NCBI GenBank assembly: GCA_003667245.1
Contig: RCNN01000189.1
Coordinates: 1-45,337 of the forward strand
DNA length: 45,337 bases
Source: Heterostelium multicystogenum
Lineage: Eukaryota; Evosea; Eumycetozoa; Acytosteliales; Acytosteliaceae
Direction: 5' to 3'
Shown: positions 17,167-27,404 of the stretch, one piece after another
Layout of the letters: each line of letters starts with the position of its first letter
Position numbering within the stretch: position 1 is the stretch's first letter
Translations under genes and position numbers: made by a program
The notes under the pieces: model-generated
What the model was told of the DNA's origin: nothing
Seen by the model: only the letters and a program-made list of their open reading frames with translations
Database searches by the model: none

Positions 17167-18796
17167 CTAAACCGAAAACCTAGCCACCATCGTGTTGAGA
17201 TCCACCGCCAACCGCGACAACTCCTGGCTCGCCGCACTGGTCTGGTTCGCCCCCGCCGACGTCTGCTGTGCCAAATCGCGAATATTCATCAAATTGCGAT
17301 CCACCTCCCGCGCCACCGCCGCCTGTTCTTCCGAGGCACTGGCAATCACCAGGTTGCGGCTCATTGATCAGGGTAAACGCCGAAGCAATCTCCTCCAGCG
17401 CCGTCCCCGCCGACTTGGCGATATCCAACGTCGAACGCGCCCGAGTATTGCTCTGCTGCATGGAGCTGACAGCCTGATCAGTCCCCTGCTGAATCCCACT
17501 GATCATCTGCTCGATTTCCTGGGTCGACTGCTGCGTACGATGCGCCAAGGCCCGCACCTCATCCGCCACCACCGCAAACCCACGCCCGGCATCCCCGGCC
17601 CGCGCCGCTTCGATGGCGGCATTCAGCGCCAGCAAATTGGTCTGCTCGGCAATCGAAACGAATCACATCCAGCACCTTGCTGATGCCATACACCTTCTGC
17701 GCCAGGTCCTCCACCTGAGTCGCATTGGCCGTCACATCATCCGCCAGGGACTCAATCGACAACACCGTCTGATGCACCTGCTCGCGCCCATGCTGAGCGA
17801 TACGATCCGACTCCCGCGACGCCTGGGACGTAGCCACCGCGTTGCTCGCCACCTCCTCCACCGCCGCCGTCATCTGGTTCACCGCAGTAGCCGCCTGCTC
17901 GATTTCCTGACTCTGCTGATGCAACCCACGGGTGGCATCTTCGGTCACGCAACTAAGCTCTTCGGAAGCCGACGCCAACTGGCTGGACGAATCGGAAATA
18001 CGCCGAATGGTTTCCCGCAGGCTCTCCTGCATGCTTTTCAGCGCCTGCTGCAAACGCGCCGGCTCATCCTGGCCGCTGACAGTAATCACCCCGGTCAGAT
18101 CGCCACTGGCCACACCCTGGGCGACTTTCAAAGACTGGGATAACGGCAGCACAATACTGCGGGTCAGCAACAATGCCAGGCCGATGGTGATCAGCGCCGT
18201 CACGGCAATCATGCCAACCACCCAACTGCGCGATTGCGTGAACACACTTTGCGCCAGGCTCGCCGCCTGATTGGCACTGACCTTGTTCAACGTCACCAGC
18301 TCACGCAGGGTACCGGCCAGTGCGTCGGCCAACTGGTTCATCTCGCCGTTGACCACCTTGATCGCGTCTTCCAACTGATTCGCCCGGGAAAACGCCATCA
18401 CCTGTTTCCTGGCGCTGCAGGTAACGCTCTTCCTCGGTTTTAAAAGCGATCGAACAGCACCCGCTCTTCTGGCAGCACGATCAAGCCTTCATAGAGGGAC
18501 TGAGCCTTGTGCAGGCCGCTTTTCAGCTCGGTGATTTTCTGCTCATTCTGCGTGATTGCCTGCGGGTCGCGGTTAAGCAGTAGCCGCAACGTCAGGGCCC
18601 GCACCCGCAGCAGGTCCTGATTCATCTCGCCGACCGCCATCACGCTGGGCAGCCAGTTGTTTTCCACCTGGTCAGACTGCTGGCGCATATTGCCCATCTG
18701 CAACAAGGCGAACCCGCCCAGGGCAAACACCATCAGCGCCAGCAAACCAAACCCCAGGCCGGCGCGAGGGGCGATATTCAGACTTCTGATATTCAT
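17167..18796 (-). CDS. Methyl-accepting chemotaxis protein, frameshifted as given
   Basis: Inner-membrane chemoreceptor of about 541 residues that signals to CheA/CheW. N-terminal helix [20 protein letters not shown], then a periplasmic four-helix-bundle type domain ([19 protein letters not shown] onward; 4HB/TarH-like). A second helix ([19 protein letters not shown]), HAMP, and the cytoplasmic signalling domain with [20 protein letters not shown] and [15 protein letters not shown] come next. The end is [10 protein letters not shown]. The start [10 protein letters not shown] has AAGGA upstream. Breaks occur near 17365, 17655 and 18408-18440. The ligand is not predictable. It lies next to fabB as PA1608 does in P. 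aeruginosa, as I recall. Confidence 0.9.
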
Positions 18797-18944
18797 GCTC
18801 GGAATCCTTCCAAAAGCGCTGCATCCACCTGCAGCGGGCTCTTGAAAGGTATCGGCGAGTTGAGACTTTTGCCTAAGACGAAAACGCGATATCAAAACGC
18901 CTTACGATCGCCCCGCCCCGGCTGTAGCGATTCAGCTAAGCCCA

Positions 18945-19950
18945 TCACCTGGGCTTGGGCAGAATCGCCAGGAAATTGTCCCGCGCGACCTTTCTGGCCA
19001 CATCCTCAGGCAACGCATCGAGGAACGGGTCAAAGCTGCGCATTTCCTTACCGAGCTTGTTGAAGCGTCCTACTACGTCTGAGCCAAGCATGAAGCGGTC
19101 CGGGAAGCGCTCCACCAGCTTTACCCACTCAGGGCGTGCCTTTCCCGCCTCATCCAGCAAGTAAGGCGTGAGCACGCTCCAGGACAGGTCGACGTAAAGG
19201 TTGGGGTAAGCCTCCAGCATGCGCGCCAGGGTCGGCAGCAAAAAATCCATCTGCGTCTGGTGCCGATGGATCTCCATGCTGCTGCCCGCGTGGGCCCAGA
19301 TAAACCGGGTGTGCGGGTGATTACGCAGCGGCTCTTCCATTTCCGCCAGGTACAACGGATTTTTCTCACGCTTGGAGGTGATGTTGGAATGCACCATCAC
19401 CGGCAGATCATTCTCCGCGGCCAGGTGATAGATGCGGGTCATCGCCTCGTTGTTGGCCCTTGGGGTGTCGCCGGAGGTCAGCGCGGTCAGGTCGTCGTGA
19501 CGGGTGAAGACTTCGCCGATGCCTTGCCAGAGCCCAGGATTGAGATCGAGCATGCGCTGGATATGGGATGCCGCATTTTTATCGTTGGGATTGAAACCAC
19601 TGAGGAACGGATGAAAAGCGCTGACGTTGCTCCGGGCTCAATTTATTGACCGCATCGGCGACGAACACGTCGGTGGCGCTGTACCAATAGGCGTCGGCGT
19701 CGTCCCCGGCGTAATAGCGCGGCCGCTTGGGTTCGTCCTCATGCCATTTCTTGGCCACCGGTATGCCGGAAATCATCACATGCTCGATGCGATTATCGGC
19801 CATGGCCTTGAGTAATTTATCCATGCCCGCCGACTCCTGGAAGAAATCGACGTAATGCAGGTGTGCATCGCTGTAGGCATAGTCGCGAGCCTGCACCGCA
19901 AGGCTTGCGGCGGTCAGCAACAGGGCAATACTCAGGCGGGTCCGGCGCAC
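18945..19950 (-). CDS. Exported amidohydrolase-family (TIM-barrel) protein, frameshifted as given
   Basis: About 334 residues with a signal peptide (RTRLSIALLLTAASLAVQA), so a periplasmic metal-dependent hydrolase of the Amidohydro_2 type. Metal-ligand candidates are DAHLHYVDF near the mature N-terminus, PVMVHSNI, FIWAHAGSSMEIHRHQ, and LGSDVVGRF near the C-terminus. The substrate is unknown; relatives include lactonases and decarboxylases. One extra T near 19611 breaks the frame; removing it gives a continuous 1005-base gene. It stands alone, with the OsmC gene divergent 140 bp upstream. Confidence 0.82.
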
Positions 19951-20090
19951 GGGGGTATCTCAAACAAGGGCTAATGCCGGTAGACCTCGGACCGCGCCTG
20001 CGGGTTCAGCGGTAAACAACGGGGAACACCAACGTGCCAGCATGCTCTATAACTGCATGAGCTTCTTCCTGCCACCCTGTGAGGTTTGCC

Positions 20091-20507
20091 ATGCCTGTTA
20101 CCGTGAACACGCTGAACGCCGAAAACTTCCGCCACAGCGTCAATATCAATAACCACGAGCTGTTTACCGACCTGCCCAAGAGCCTGGGCGGTGACGATTC
20201 GGCGCCCTCCCCCCACGATTACTTCGACGCCGCACTGGCGTCCTGCAAGGCCCTGACCGTCAAGCTCTATGCGCAGAAAAAAGACATACCGCTGACCGGC
20301 GTGACCGTGGAAGTCACCCATGACAGCGCCGAAGAGCAAAAGGGCAAATACAAGCTCAACGTCAAACTGACCCTCAAGGGCGTACTCACTGACGAGCAGC
20401 GCGACGAGCTGCACCGCGTGGCGGATCGCTGCCCGGTGCACAAGCTGATGACCACGGCCGAAGTTACCATTGAGACCCGGCTCTCCGAAGGCGCCTTCAG
20501 CCAGTAG
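20091..20507 (+). CDS. OsmC/Ohr-family protein
   Basis: A 138-residue cytosolic protein of the OsmC family, which reduces organic hydroperoxides through a cysteine pair. Both cysteines are visible: ALASCKALTVKLYA and VADRCPVHKLM, at about residues 50 and 115. These are the spacing and contexts of the family, closest to the YhfA-like OsmC subgroup. The ATG at 20091 has GAGG seven bases upstream and was preferred to an ATG four codons earlier that has no site. The pirin gene follows after 64 bp, possibly co-transcribed. Reading frame intact. Confidence 0.88.
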   Translation: MPVTVNTLNAENFRHSVNINNHELFTDLPKSLGGDDSAPSPHDYFDAALASCKALTVKLYAQKKDIPLTGVTVEVTHDSAEEQKGKYKLNVKLTLKGVLTDEQRDELHRVADRCPVHKLMTTAEVTIETRLSEGAFSQ

Positions 20508-20571
20508 CGGCAACCTCCCGTCGAGCGGGTTATGCTCAGTACCATCAGACCCGCTCAGACTGGGAAGCACC

Positions 20572-21444
20572 ATGACCACCGTGACCGTGATTCGCCCGCG
20601 CGCCGAAGATGTGGAAGGCCAACCGATCCTGCGCCCACTGCCCTCCAGGCAATGCCGCAGCGTCGGGCCTTTCGTGTTTTTCGACCATATGCTGCAAACC
20701 CGTTATGCCCCGGGTACCGGCATGAACATTCGCCAACACCCGCACATCGGCCTCTCTACCCTGACCTACCTGTTTGAAGGCGAACTCCTGCACAAGGACA
20801 GCCTCGGCTCCGATCAGGTGGTCAAGGCCGGGGACGTCAGCTGGATGACAGCCGGCAGTGCCATTGCCCACGTTGAACGCAGCCCCGAGGCGTTGAAGGC
20901 CAGTGGTTTCAGCCTGCACGGGTTGCAAGTGTGGCTGGCCTCCCCCAAGGAACATGAACAAGGGCCTGGGCATTACAGCCATCATCCGGCCGCCAGCTTG
21001 CCGGTGAGCGATAACCTCGGCGTGCAGATTCGCCTGATTGCCGGCAATGGCTTTTGCCTCGAATCGCCGGTGCCGGTGTTGTCGCCCACCTTGTATGCCG
21101 AGGTGCGGATGCAGACGGCTACCACCCTGCTGATCCCGGATGAGCATGAAGAACGGGCGGTGTATGTGCTGGAGGGTGAGGCGCAGTTGGATGGCGAAGT
21201 GCTGGAGGTGCATAGCCTGGTGGTGTTGCCGGCAGGCGCAAGCATGGGGCTGTTTGCCGAGACTGATTGCCACCTGGTGGTGTTCGGCGGCGCGGCGCTG
21301 GATGGGCCACGGCGGATTAACTGGAATTTTGTCGCGAGTGATCCGGCGTTGATCGAGCAGGCTCGGCAGCGTTGGGCGGCTGGGGATTGGCCGACAGTGC
21401 CGGGGGAAAGTGAGCGGATCGAGTTGCCTGGAGGCAAGGCTTAA
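20572..21444 (+). CDS. Pirin family protein
   Basis: A 290-residue bicupin protein. The N-terminal cupin carries the pirin signature: VGPFVFFDHM, then metal-binding histidines in IRQHPHIGLSTLTYLFEG and the later ERSPEA segment. The C-terminal cupin has HEERAVYVLEGEAQLDGE. Pirins bind iron or other metals; some have quercetinase activity and others modulate regulators or pyruvate metabolism, so the exact role is open. The start follows GGGAAGCACC; the longer in-frame start overlaps the OsmC gene and was rejected. Reading frame intact. The end is followed by a REP pair. Confidence 0.88.
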   Translation: MTTVTVIRPRAEDVEGQPILRPLPSRQCRSVGPFVFFDHMLQTRYAPGTGMNIRQHPHIGLSTLTYLFEGELLHKDSLGSDQVVKAGDVSWMTAGSAIAHVERSPEALKASGFSLHGLQVWLASPKEHEQGPGHYSHHPAASLPVSDNLGVQIRLIAGNGFCLESPVPVLSPTLYAEVRMQTATTLLIPDEHEERAVYVLEGEAQLDGEVLEVHSLVVLPAGASMGLFAETDCHLVVFGGAALDGPRRINWNFVASDPALIEQARQRWAAGDWPTVPGESERIELPGGKA

Positions 21445-21469
21445 GCGCTTTATTGCCTGTGAAACAGCC

Positions 21470-21554
21470 TTCGCGAGCAAGCCCGCTCCCACATTTCGAC
21501 CGCGTTCCTTCAGGATGTACACGGTTAAAATGTGGGAGCGGGCTTGCTCGCGAA
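21470..21554. repeat. REP pair between convergent pirin and dienelactone hydrolase genes
   Basis: Inverted REP halves at 21470-21492 and 21532-21554 around a 39-base spacer. They lie in the short convergent gap, a usual position for REP doublets, where they may help to stop transcription. Confidence 0.85.
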
Positions 21555-21579
21555 GGGGCCAGCTCAGGCAACCGAACTA

Positions 21580-22309
21580 TCAGCCCTTGAAACACTTCAT
21601 CCAGCAAGTTATGCATCGACTGAAAGGCCCGCGCAGCGGTTTTCGCGTCATACATCATCTTGCCCGGCACATTCGCGTGCGGGTCGGTAAACGAGTGCAC
21701 CGCACCGCCGTAGCTCAGCAATTGCCAATCCACACCGGCGGCGTTCATTTCGTCTTCAAACGCCGGCAGTTGCTCCTTCGGCACCAACGGGTCGGAAGCA
21801 CCGTGCAACACCAGCACGGAACCCTTGATGTTTTTTGCATCGGCCGGGTTCGGCGTGTCGAGGCTGCCGTGGAACGAAACGGCAGCTTTCAACGGTGCAC
21901 CGGTACGCGCCAGCTCCAGGGAGCAGCAACCACCGAAGCAGAAACCAAAGGTCGCCAGCTTCGAGGTATCCACCGCCGCTTCAGTCTGGGTTTTCAGGTG
22001 ATCAAGCGCGACCTGCATGCGCTTGTTCAACAGCGGCCGGTCATTCTTCAACGGCATCATCGCCGCACCCGCTTCATCGCCGTTCGAAGGGCGGACGGTT
22101 TGCCCGTACAGGTCGGCAAGCAGCACCACGTAGCCCTTGCTGGCCACGCTCTTGGCGATCTCTTCAGCGCCGGCACTGACACCCATCCAGTTCGGCGCCA
22201 TCAACAACCCTGGCAGCGGGCCCTTATGACTGGCATCAAATGCCAGGCGGCTTTCATAAGACTGGCCATCAATCTGATAGACCACGGAACGCACAGTGAT
22301 TTGGCTCAT
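21580..22309 (-). CDS. Dienelactone hydrolase family protein (C-terminal stop lost as given)
   Basis: An alpha/beta-hydrolase of about 242 residues with a cysteine nucleophile. The motif is FGFCFGGCCSLELA, with the aspartate in GASDPLVPKE and the histidine in SYGGAVHSFTDP, the Cys-Asp-His triad of dienelactone hydrolases. Start MSQITVRS has GGAG six bases upstream. As given, the frame runs on past MHNLLDEVFQG for 87 more codons through the REP pair into the pirin gene. A single extra G in a GGG run near 21584 would explain this, because removing it brings TGA directly after DEVFQG at 21580-21582. I therefore report that end. The gene follows htpG closely. Catabolic substrate unknown. Confidence 0.85.
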
Positions 22310-22339
22310 CATTTACTCCAGGTGAAAGGCTCCAGAACG

Positions 22340-22365
22340 AAAAAACCCGCCGAAGCGGGTTTTTC
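22340..22365 (-). terminator. Terminator downstream of htpG
   Basis: Stem AACCCGC/GCGGGTT with a short CGAA-type loop and T/A runs on both sides. It lies between the htpG stop and the dienelactone hydrolase start, so it ends htpG transcription and can also work in the other direction. Confidence 0.85.
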
Positions 22366-22375
22366 TACAACGGTG

Positions 22376-24280
22376 TTAAACCGACAGTTCAACCAACAGC
22401 TTGTTCAGTCGGCGCACATAAGCGGCCGGGTCTTTCAGGCTGTCGCCGGCAGCCAGGGCTGCCTGGTCGAAGAGGATGTGCGACAGGTCGCCAAACCGCT
22501 CTTCGCTCTGCTCGCCGTCGAGTTTCTCGATCAGCGGGTGAGCCGGGTTGAATTCGAAGATCGGCTTGGAATCCGGAACCTTCTGACCGCTGGCTTCCAG
22601 GATCTGACGCATCTGCATGCCCAGGTCCTGCTCGCCGATGGCCAGGATCGCCGGGGAATCGGTCAGACGGTGGGAAACCCGCACTTCGCTGACGGCATCG
22701 CCCAAGGCGGTCTTGATTCGCTCAACCAGACCCTCTTTGGACTTGGCCACTTCTTCAGCGGCTTTCTTGTCTTCTTCGGAATCCAGGTTGCCCAGGTCCA
22801 GGTCGCCGCGGGCGACGTCAACAAAGCTCTTGCCGTCGAAGTCGCTGAGGTAGCTCATCAGCCACTCGTCGATGCGGTCGGTCAGCAGCAGCACTTCGAT
22901 GCCTTTCTTGCGGAAGACTTCCAGGTGCGGGCTGTTCTTGACCTGAGCGTAGGTTTCACCGGTCAGGTAGTAGATCTTGTCCTGACCTTCCTTGGCGCGA
23001 GCCAGGTATTCAGCCAGGGAAACGTTCTGCTCGCCGTCGTCACCGTTGGTCGATGCGAAACGCAGCAGGCCGGCGATTTTTTCCTTGTTGGCGAAATCTT
23101 CTGCCGGGCCTTCTTTCATGACCTGGCCGAAGTTTTTCCAGAAGCCCTTGTATTGCTCAGGCTCGTTTTTCGCCAGCTTTTCCAGCATGTCGAGGACACG
23201 CTTGGTCAGCGCCGACTTCATCGAGTCGATGATCGGGTCTTTCTGCAGGATTTCCCGCGACACGTTCAGCGACAGGTCGTTGGAGTCAACAACGCCCTTG
23301 ATAAAGCGCAGGTACAACGGCAGGAACGATTCCGCCTGGTCCATCACGAATACGCGCTGCACATACAGCTTCAGGCCTTTCGGTGCTTCACGCTGGTACA
23401 GGTCGAACGGAGCACGGGCCGGTACGTAGAGCAGCGAGCTGTATTCCAGCTTGCCTTCGACCTTGTTGTGGCTCCAGCTCAGCGGGTTTTCGTAATCGTG
23501 GGCAATGTGCTTGTAGAACTCCTGGTATTCCTCGTCCTTGACTTCGGTACGAGGACGGGTCCACAGGGCGCTGGCGCGGTTGACCACTTCCCATTCCTGG
23601 GCTGGGGCTTCTTCGCCTTCGGCCGCCGCTTGTTCTTTCGGCAACTCGATCGGCAACGCGATGTGGTCGGAGTACTTCTTGATGATATTGCGCAGACGCC
23701 AGCCATCGGCGAACTCGTCTTCACCGGACTTCAGGTGCAGGACGATGCGGGTACCACGATCAGCCTTGTCGACAGTGGCGATTTCAAATTCGCCCTCGCC
23801 CTTGGAAGACCAGTGCACGCCTTCGCTGGCGGCAAGGCCGGCACGGCGGCTGAATACTTCAACCTTGTCGGCAACGATGAAGGCCGAGTAGAAGCCCACG
23901 CCGAACTGACCGATCAGGTGCGAATCTTTCTTCTGGTCGCCCGACAGGTTCTTCATGAAATCAGCGGTGCCGGATTTGGCGATGGTCCCCAGGTGGGTGA
24001 TCGCATCGTCACGGCTCATGCCGATACCGTTGTCTTCGAGGGTGACGGTTTTCGCGTCCTTGTCGAAGCTCACACGGATTTTCAGTTCCGCGCCACCTTC
24101 CAGCAACTCAGGCTTGGACAGGGCTTCGAAACGTAATTTGTCGACAGCGTCAGAGGCGTTCGAGATCAATTCGCGAAGGAAAATTTCCTTGTTGGAATAC
24201 AGCGAATGGATCATGAGGTGCAGCAGTTGCTTCACCTCGGTCTGGAAGCCCAGGGTTTCCTTTTGAGTTTCCACACTCAT
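22376..24280 (-). CDS. htpG: Molecular chaperone HtpG (Hsp90)
   Basis: Cytosolic Hsp90 ATPase of 634 residues, the same length as P. aeruginosa HtpG. The GHKL ATP site shows [39 protein letters not shown] and [12 protein letters not shown]. The middle domain has the catalytic arginine region LNVSREILQ, and the C-terminal dimerisation domain follows. The start [13 protein letters not shown] matches the family. An ATG two codons earlier is closer to the GGAG site and is an alternative. The reading frame is intact over 1.9 kb, in contrast to many genes in the window. Confidence 0.97.
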   Translation of the reverse strand: MSVETQKETLGFQTEVKQLLHLMIHSLYSNKEIFLRELISNASDAVDKLRFEALSKPELLEGGAELKIRVSFDKDAKTVTLEDNGIGMSRDDAITHLGTIAKSGTADFMKNLSGDQKKDSHLIGQFGVGFYSAFIVADKVEVFSRRAGLAASEGVHWSSKGEGEFEIATVDKADRGTRIVLHLKSGEDEFADGWRLRNIIKKYSDHIALPIELPKEQAAAEGEEAPAQEWEVVNRASALWTRPRTEVKDEEYQEFYKHIAHDYENPLSWSHNKVEGKLEYSSLLYVPARAPFDLYQREAPKGLKLYVQRVFVMDQAESFLPLYLRFIKGVVDSNDLSLNVSREILQKDPIIDSMKSALTKRVLDMLEKLAKNEPEQYKGFWKNFGQVMKEGPAEDFANKEKIAGLLRFASTNGDDGEQNVSLAEYLARAKEGQDKIYYLTGETYAQVKNSPHLEVFRKKGIEVLLLTDRIDEWLMSYLSDFDGKSFVDVARGDLDLGNLDSEEDKKAAEEVAKSKEGLVERIKTALGDAVSEVRVSHRLTDSPAILAIGEQDLGMQMRQILEASGQKVPDSKPIFEFNPAHPLIEKLDGEQSEERFGDLSHILFDQAALAAGDSLKDPAAYVRRLNKLLVELSV

Positions 24281-24369
24281 GGTCATCAAACTCCAATTGG
24301 ATGGCAGTGGCCGCGCCCTTGAGGGTTGGCGGCGGGTTGTCATCAAAGTTGGGGGCTAAGACCAGGATT

Positions 24370-24822
24370 TCAAGGGCGAGCCGGTTCCTCAATCTTGAAA
24401 TGCGCACGGGCGGTGGCAATCGGTTCGGCCTGGGTACTTTGCCATGCGGTGATCGCCACGTTGGCCACCCGCCGGCCCTGGCGCCACACCTGGCATTTGG
24501 CGTAGGTGTCGCGAAACTGGCCGGCGCGCAGGTAATCCAGGGAGAAATCGATGATCTTGGGAACACCAGGCGCACCGGTGAAAACCAGCAAATGCAAGGC
24601 TGCGGACAGCTCCATGAAGCCCGCGATCACCCCGCCGTGGATCGCCGGCAATATCGGGTTACCAATGTTGTCCTTGTTGGCCGGCATGCGGAACAGCAAT
24701 TCATCCCCCAGGCGCGTGCATTCGATACCGATCAGCCTGGCGTAGGGAATCAGGTTGAGCAGCGCCTCATAGTTGCCCCGTTCGTGGGCTTGCTGCAGAC
24801 GGGTCTTGAACTGATGTTTCAT
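24370..24822 (-). CDS. PaaI-family hotdog thioesterase (downstream copy)
   Basis: A 150-residue hotdog-fold thioesterase with AIHGGVIAGFMELSAAL in place of the usual HGG(x)DTA segment and LDYLRAGQFRDTYAKCQV in the second half. The start MKHQFKTRL was chosen because its ATG overlaps the TGA of the upstream thioesterase gene (ATGA), and a coupled start fits the family length. The acidic residue of the HGG-D/E helix is present as E in FMELS. It probably works as a heteromer or partner with the upstream protein, by analogy with paired PaaI genes; this is inference. Substrate unknown. Confidence 0.85.
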   Translation of the reverse strand: MKHQFKTRLQQAHERGNYEALLNLIPYARLIGIECTRLGDELLFRMPANKDNIGNPILPAIHGGVIAGFMELSAALHLLVFTGAPGVPKIIDFSLDYLRAGQFRDTYAKCQVWRQGRRVANVAITAWQSTQAEPIATARAHFKIEEPARP

Positions 24823-25295
24823 GCCTGTTCTCCCTTGATTGCATTGCCCAGGCCCTGGCTGCCCTTGAGGCGCTTGCCCATGCGCATGAACGTGCCCACC
24901 ACGTGGGCAATCGGTTGCTGCGGATCGTCCTGGTAGGCGAAGCCGCGGGTGAAGATCACGTCGGTGGTCACCCGGTAGCACTGGGCAAAGCCGAATACCG
25001 GTTTATGGGGCTCGGCCGGGTGCATGTAGTCGATGCGCAGGTCCAGGGTCGGGCAAACCTCGAACTCCGGCAGTACGCACAAGGTAGCCATGCCACAGGC
25101 GGTGTCCATCAAGGATGTGATGGCGCCGCCGTGGATCACGCCGGTCTGCGGGTCACCGACGATATGCGGAGCATAGGGCAGCACCAGCGTCATGCCGTCC
25201 TCACTGGCGGCGTGCACCTGGATGCCCAGCACCTGGCAGTGGCGCAAGGCTGAAACAAAGCGCGTGGCACGGGATAAAAGAGGATTTTCGGTCAT
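24819..25295 (-). CDS. PaaI-family hotdog thioesterase (upstream copy)
   Basis: A 158-residue hotdog-fold protein with the canonical segment VIHGGAITSLMDTACGMA (HGG then catalytic D) and DLRIDYMHPAEPHKPVFG. It begins MTENPLLSRATRFV and shares a four-base overlap with the second thioesterase gene, so the two are translationally coupled. It is more canonical than its partner. Acyl-CoA substrate unknown. Reading frame intact. Confidence 0.87.
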   Translation of the reverse strand: MTENPLLSRATRFVSALRHCQVLGIQVHAASEDGMTLVLPYAPHIVGDPQTGVIHGGAITSLMDTACGMATLCVLPEFEVCPTLDLRIDYMHPAEPHKPVFGFAQCYRVTTDVIFTRGFAYQDDPQQPIAHVVGTFMRMGKRLKGSQGLGNAIKGEQA

Positions 25296-25453
25296 TCGTT
25301 AAAGACTCTTATTAGTGTGGAGCCGGCGGAGTAGACAACCTTGCTGAAAGTTCCCTAGGGAAAAGCCTTATATATCTGTGAGATTTTAAGGAACTAAGCG
25401 TTGGGCATAGGCTCGAAAGGCCAGTAGATATCTTCAATAAGGAGAAACACCCC

Positions 25454-25696
25454 ATGCGCAAGACTTTAGCTATTTCCATGATGCTGGCTGCTGCCCTCGG
25501 CCTCGCTGCCTGCGACAAAAAATCCGAAGACAAAGCCCAAGACGCCGCAGCCCACTCTGAGCAAGCTCAGAAAGACATGGCGAAAGCACAGGATAAAGTG
25601 AACGACGCTGCGAAAGAAAACGCCGATGCTGCCAAAGCTCAGGCTGAATCGAACGAAGCTGCTGCGAAAGAAGCAACACCTGCAACCGGTTCTTGA
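25454..25696 (+). CDS. Small alanine/lysine-rich lipoprotein
   Basis: An 80-residue exported lipoprotein. The signal peptide ends in a lipobox (ALGLAAC, cysteine at residue 20) followed by D, so the Lol +2 rule suggests inner-membrane retention. The rest is a low-complexity run of A, K, D, E, Q and N in heptad-like order (SEQAQKDMAKAQDKVNDAAK), predicting a single long helix or coiled coil. The RBS AAGGAG is about ten bases before the ATG. Its function is not known to me. It is a single-gene unit, divergent from the thioesterases and ended by its own hairpin. Confidence 0.82.
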   Translation: MRKTLAISMMLAAALGLAACDKKSEDKAQDAAAHSEQAQKDMAKAQDKVNDAAKENADAAKAQAESNEAAAKEATPATGS

Positions 25697-25743
25697 GTCT
25701 GACGACTTGAACACTGTGACGTGAAAAGTCATGTTGCAAAAGA

Positions 25744-25766
25744 AAGCCCGCTTAATAGCGGGCTTT
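25744..25766 (+). terminator. Rho-independent terminator of the lipoprotein gene
   Basis: Stem AAAGCCCGC/GCGGGCTTT with loop TTAATA-type, followed by ACTTTGT. It may also serve brnQ on the other strand. Confidence 0.85.
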
Positions 25767-25845
25767 ACTTTGTCCGGTGTTTTTAACCCGGCCGGGCAGC
25801 TCGAAACTTCGAACTAAACCTCGGCACAAGTTAGTGGCTAAACGT

Positions 25846-27159
25846 TTAAGCCATCGCTTCACTGCGTTTGCCCAGCAGGCGGTCAATCACCACCGCAACC
25901 ACCAGCGTCATCACCGAAGGCACCAGCCACGCCAGGCCCTGCTCGCTCAGCGGCAGGTGAGCCAGTTGCGATGGCATCCAGTCAGCCAGGCCCGCGCCCT
26001 TCAGCGCGTCAATGCAACCGAAGATGAACGACACCAGCATCACCGGGCCAACGATCCGGCCCTGCTCCTGCCAGAAGTCCTTACAGAAGCTCAGGGCCAC
26101 CAGCACGATGCACGGCGGGTAGATGGCTGTCAGCACCGGGATCGAGAACGCGATCAGCTTGGTCAGGCCCAGGTTGGACACAAACAGCGAGAATACCGCC
26201 AGGATCACCACCAGGGTCTTATAGGACAGCGGCAGTACGCGGCTGAAGTACTCGGCGCAGGCGCAGGTCAGGCCCACCGCGGTTACCAGGCACGCCAGGG
26301 AAATCAGCACGGCGAGGAAGCCGCTGCCCAGGGAGCCGAAGGTGTGCTGGACGTAGGCGTGCAGCACGGCGGCGCCGTTGGCGGCACCGGCCGCCACTTC
26401 GTGGCTGCCCGAACCGAGGCGGAACAGGCTGATGTACACCAGCGCCAGGCCCACACCGGCAATCAGCCCGGCGATGATCGCGTAGCGGGTGATCAGCTTC
26501 GGCGACTCGACGCCACGGGAGCGGATCGCGTTGACGATCACAATGCCGAATACCAGCGCGCCGAGGGTATCCATGGTCAGGTAACCATTGATAAAGCCCT
26601 GGGAGAACGGTGCGGCCACGTACTCAGGGGTGGCAACACCCACATCGCCGGCCGGCAAGGCAAAGGCAGCAATGCCCAATACGGCCAGGGCGATGATCTT
26701 CAACGGTGCCAGGAAACGACCAACCGTATCCAGCAGACGGCCCGGGTACAGGGAGATGAAGAACACCAACAGGAAGTACACCGAGCTGTAGAGGAACAGC
26801 GCCAGCGGGCTTTCACCGGTCAGCGGCGCCAGGCCCACTTCAAAGGAAACGGTGGCGGTTCGCGGGGTGGCGAACAACGGGCCGACAGCCAGGTAGGCCG
26901 CCGCTGCCAGCAAGCCACCGGCAATCTTGCCGATCGGACTGCTCAACGCGTCCATGCCACCACCGACTTTGGCCAGGGCGACAACGGTGATCACCGGCAA
27001 ACCGACCGCGGTGATCAGGAAGCCCAGCGCTGCCATCCAGACATGAGGCCCGGACTGTAAACCGACGATTGGCGGGAAGATGATGTTGCCGGCGCCCACG
27101 AACAGGGCAAAAGTCATAAAGCCCAACGCCAGGATGTCCTGGCTTTTCAACACTTTCAT
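25846..27159 (-). CDS. brnQ: Branched-chain amino acid:cation symporter BrnQ/BraB
   Basis: A 437-residue inner-membrane transporter of the LIVCS family that takes up Leu, Ile and Val with Na+ or H+. It starts [19 protein letters not shown]. About 12 hydrophobic helices follow, with the conserved [11 protein letters not shown] in the first and [16 protein letters not shown] in the middle. The in-frame frame extends 122 codons upstream through a REP pair, but the conserved start is at 27159. No clear Shine-Dalgarno precedes it (only GTATTTCCTCAA). Reading frame intact. As I recall, P. aeruginosa has braB in this same position next to sucD. Confidence 0.92.
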   Translation of the reverse strand: MKVLKSQDILALGFMTFALFVGAGNIIFPPIVGLQSGPHVWMAALGFLITAVGLPVITVVALAKVGGGMDALSSPIGKIAGGLLAAAAYLAVGPLFATPRTATVSFEVGLAPLTGESPLALFLYSSVYFLLVFFISLYPGRLLDTVGRFLAPLKIIALAVLGIAAFALPAGDVGVATPEYVAAPFSQGFINGYLTMDTLGALVFGIVIVNAIRSRGVESPKLITRYAIIAGLIAGVGLALVYISLFRLGSGSHEVAAGAANGAAVLHAYVQHTFGSLGSGFLAVLISLACLVTAVGLTCACAEYFSRVLPLSYKTLVVILAVFSLFVSNLGLTKLIAFSIPVLTAIYPPCIVLVALSFCKDFWQEQGRIVGPVMLVSFIFGCIDALKGAGLADWMPSQLAHLPLSEQGLAWLVPSVMTLVVAVVIDRLLGKRSEAMA

Positions 27160-27404
27160 TTGAGGAAATACCACACTACTGAATCGGAATTTAGAGAGGG
27201 CTTCCCTATGGATGAGGGAAATACTGCCGGTCCGGATGGGGACCGACCGGTCTGGCGCGAGGCTTCCTTTTGGGATGCGTACGCATAAAGAGGCGGCTAG
27301 CCTAACGAATTTGCGGGTCAAACGCACTGTTGCGGGGCGAACTGTCCGATAAGCGACATTTTTATGTCGCGTTTTTATATCTAAATTTTTGAAATACGAT
27401 CGAA
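27160..27404. other. brnQ leader region
   Basis: Part of the 418-bp gap between brnQ and sucD. It holds two short inverted repeats ahead of brnQ: TTCCCT/AGGGAA and CGGTCC/GGACCG. The latter are read on the minus strand. A TAGGCT-like -10 lies further upstream. No gene is seen. A leader-type control of brnQ is possible but not shown. Confidence 0.4.

Noticed and set aside
21410..24136. 908-codon open frame on the plus strand opposite htpG and the hydrolase
   Set aside because: It is antisense to intact htpG, whose family match is clear. High GC and codon bias open the opposite frame; it has no ribosome site and no recognisable domain.
25777..27060. 427-codon plus-strand frame opposite brnQ
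   Set aside because: Shadow of brnQ; Q/H/R-rich with no family likeness.
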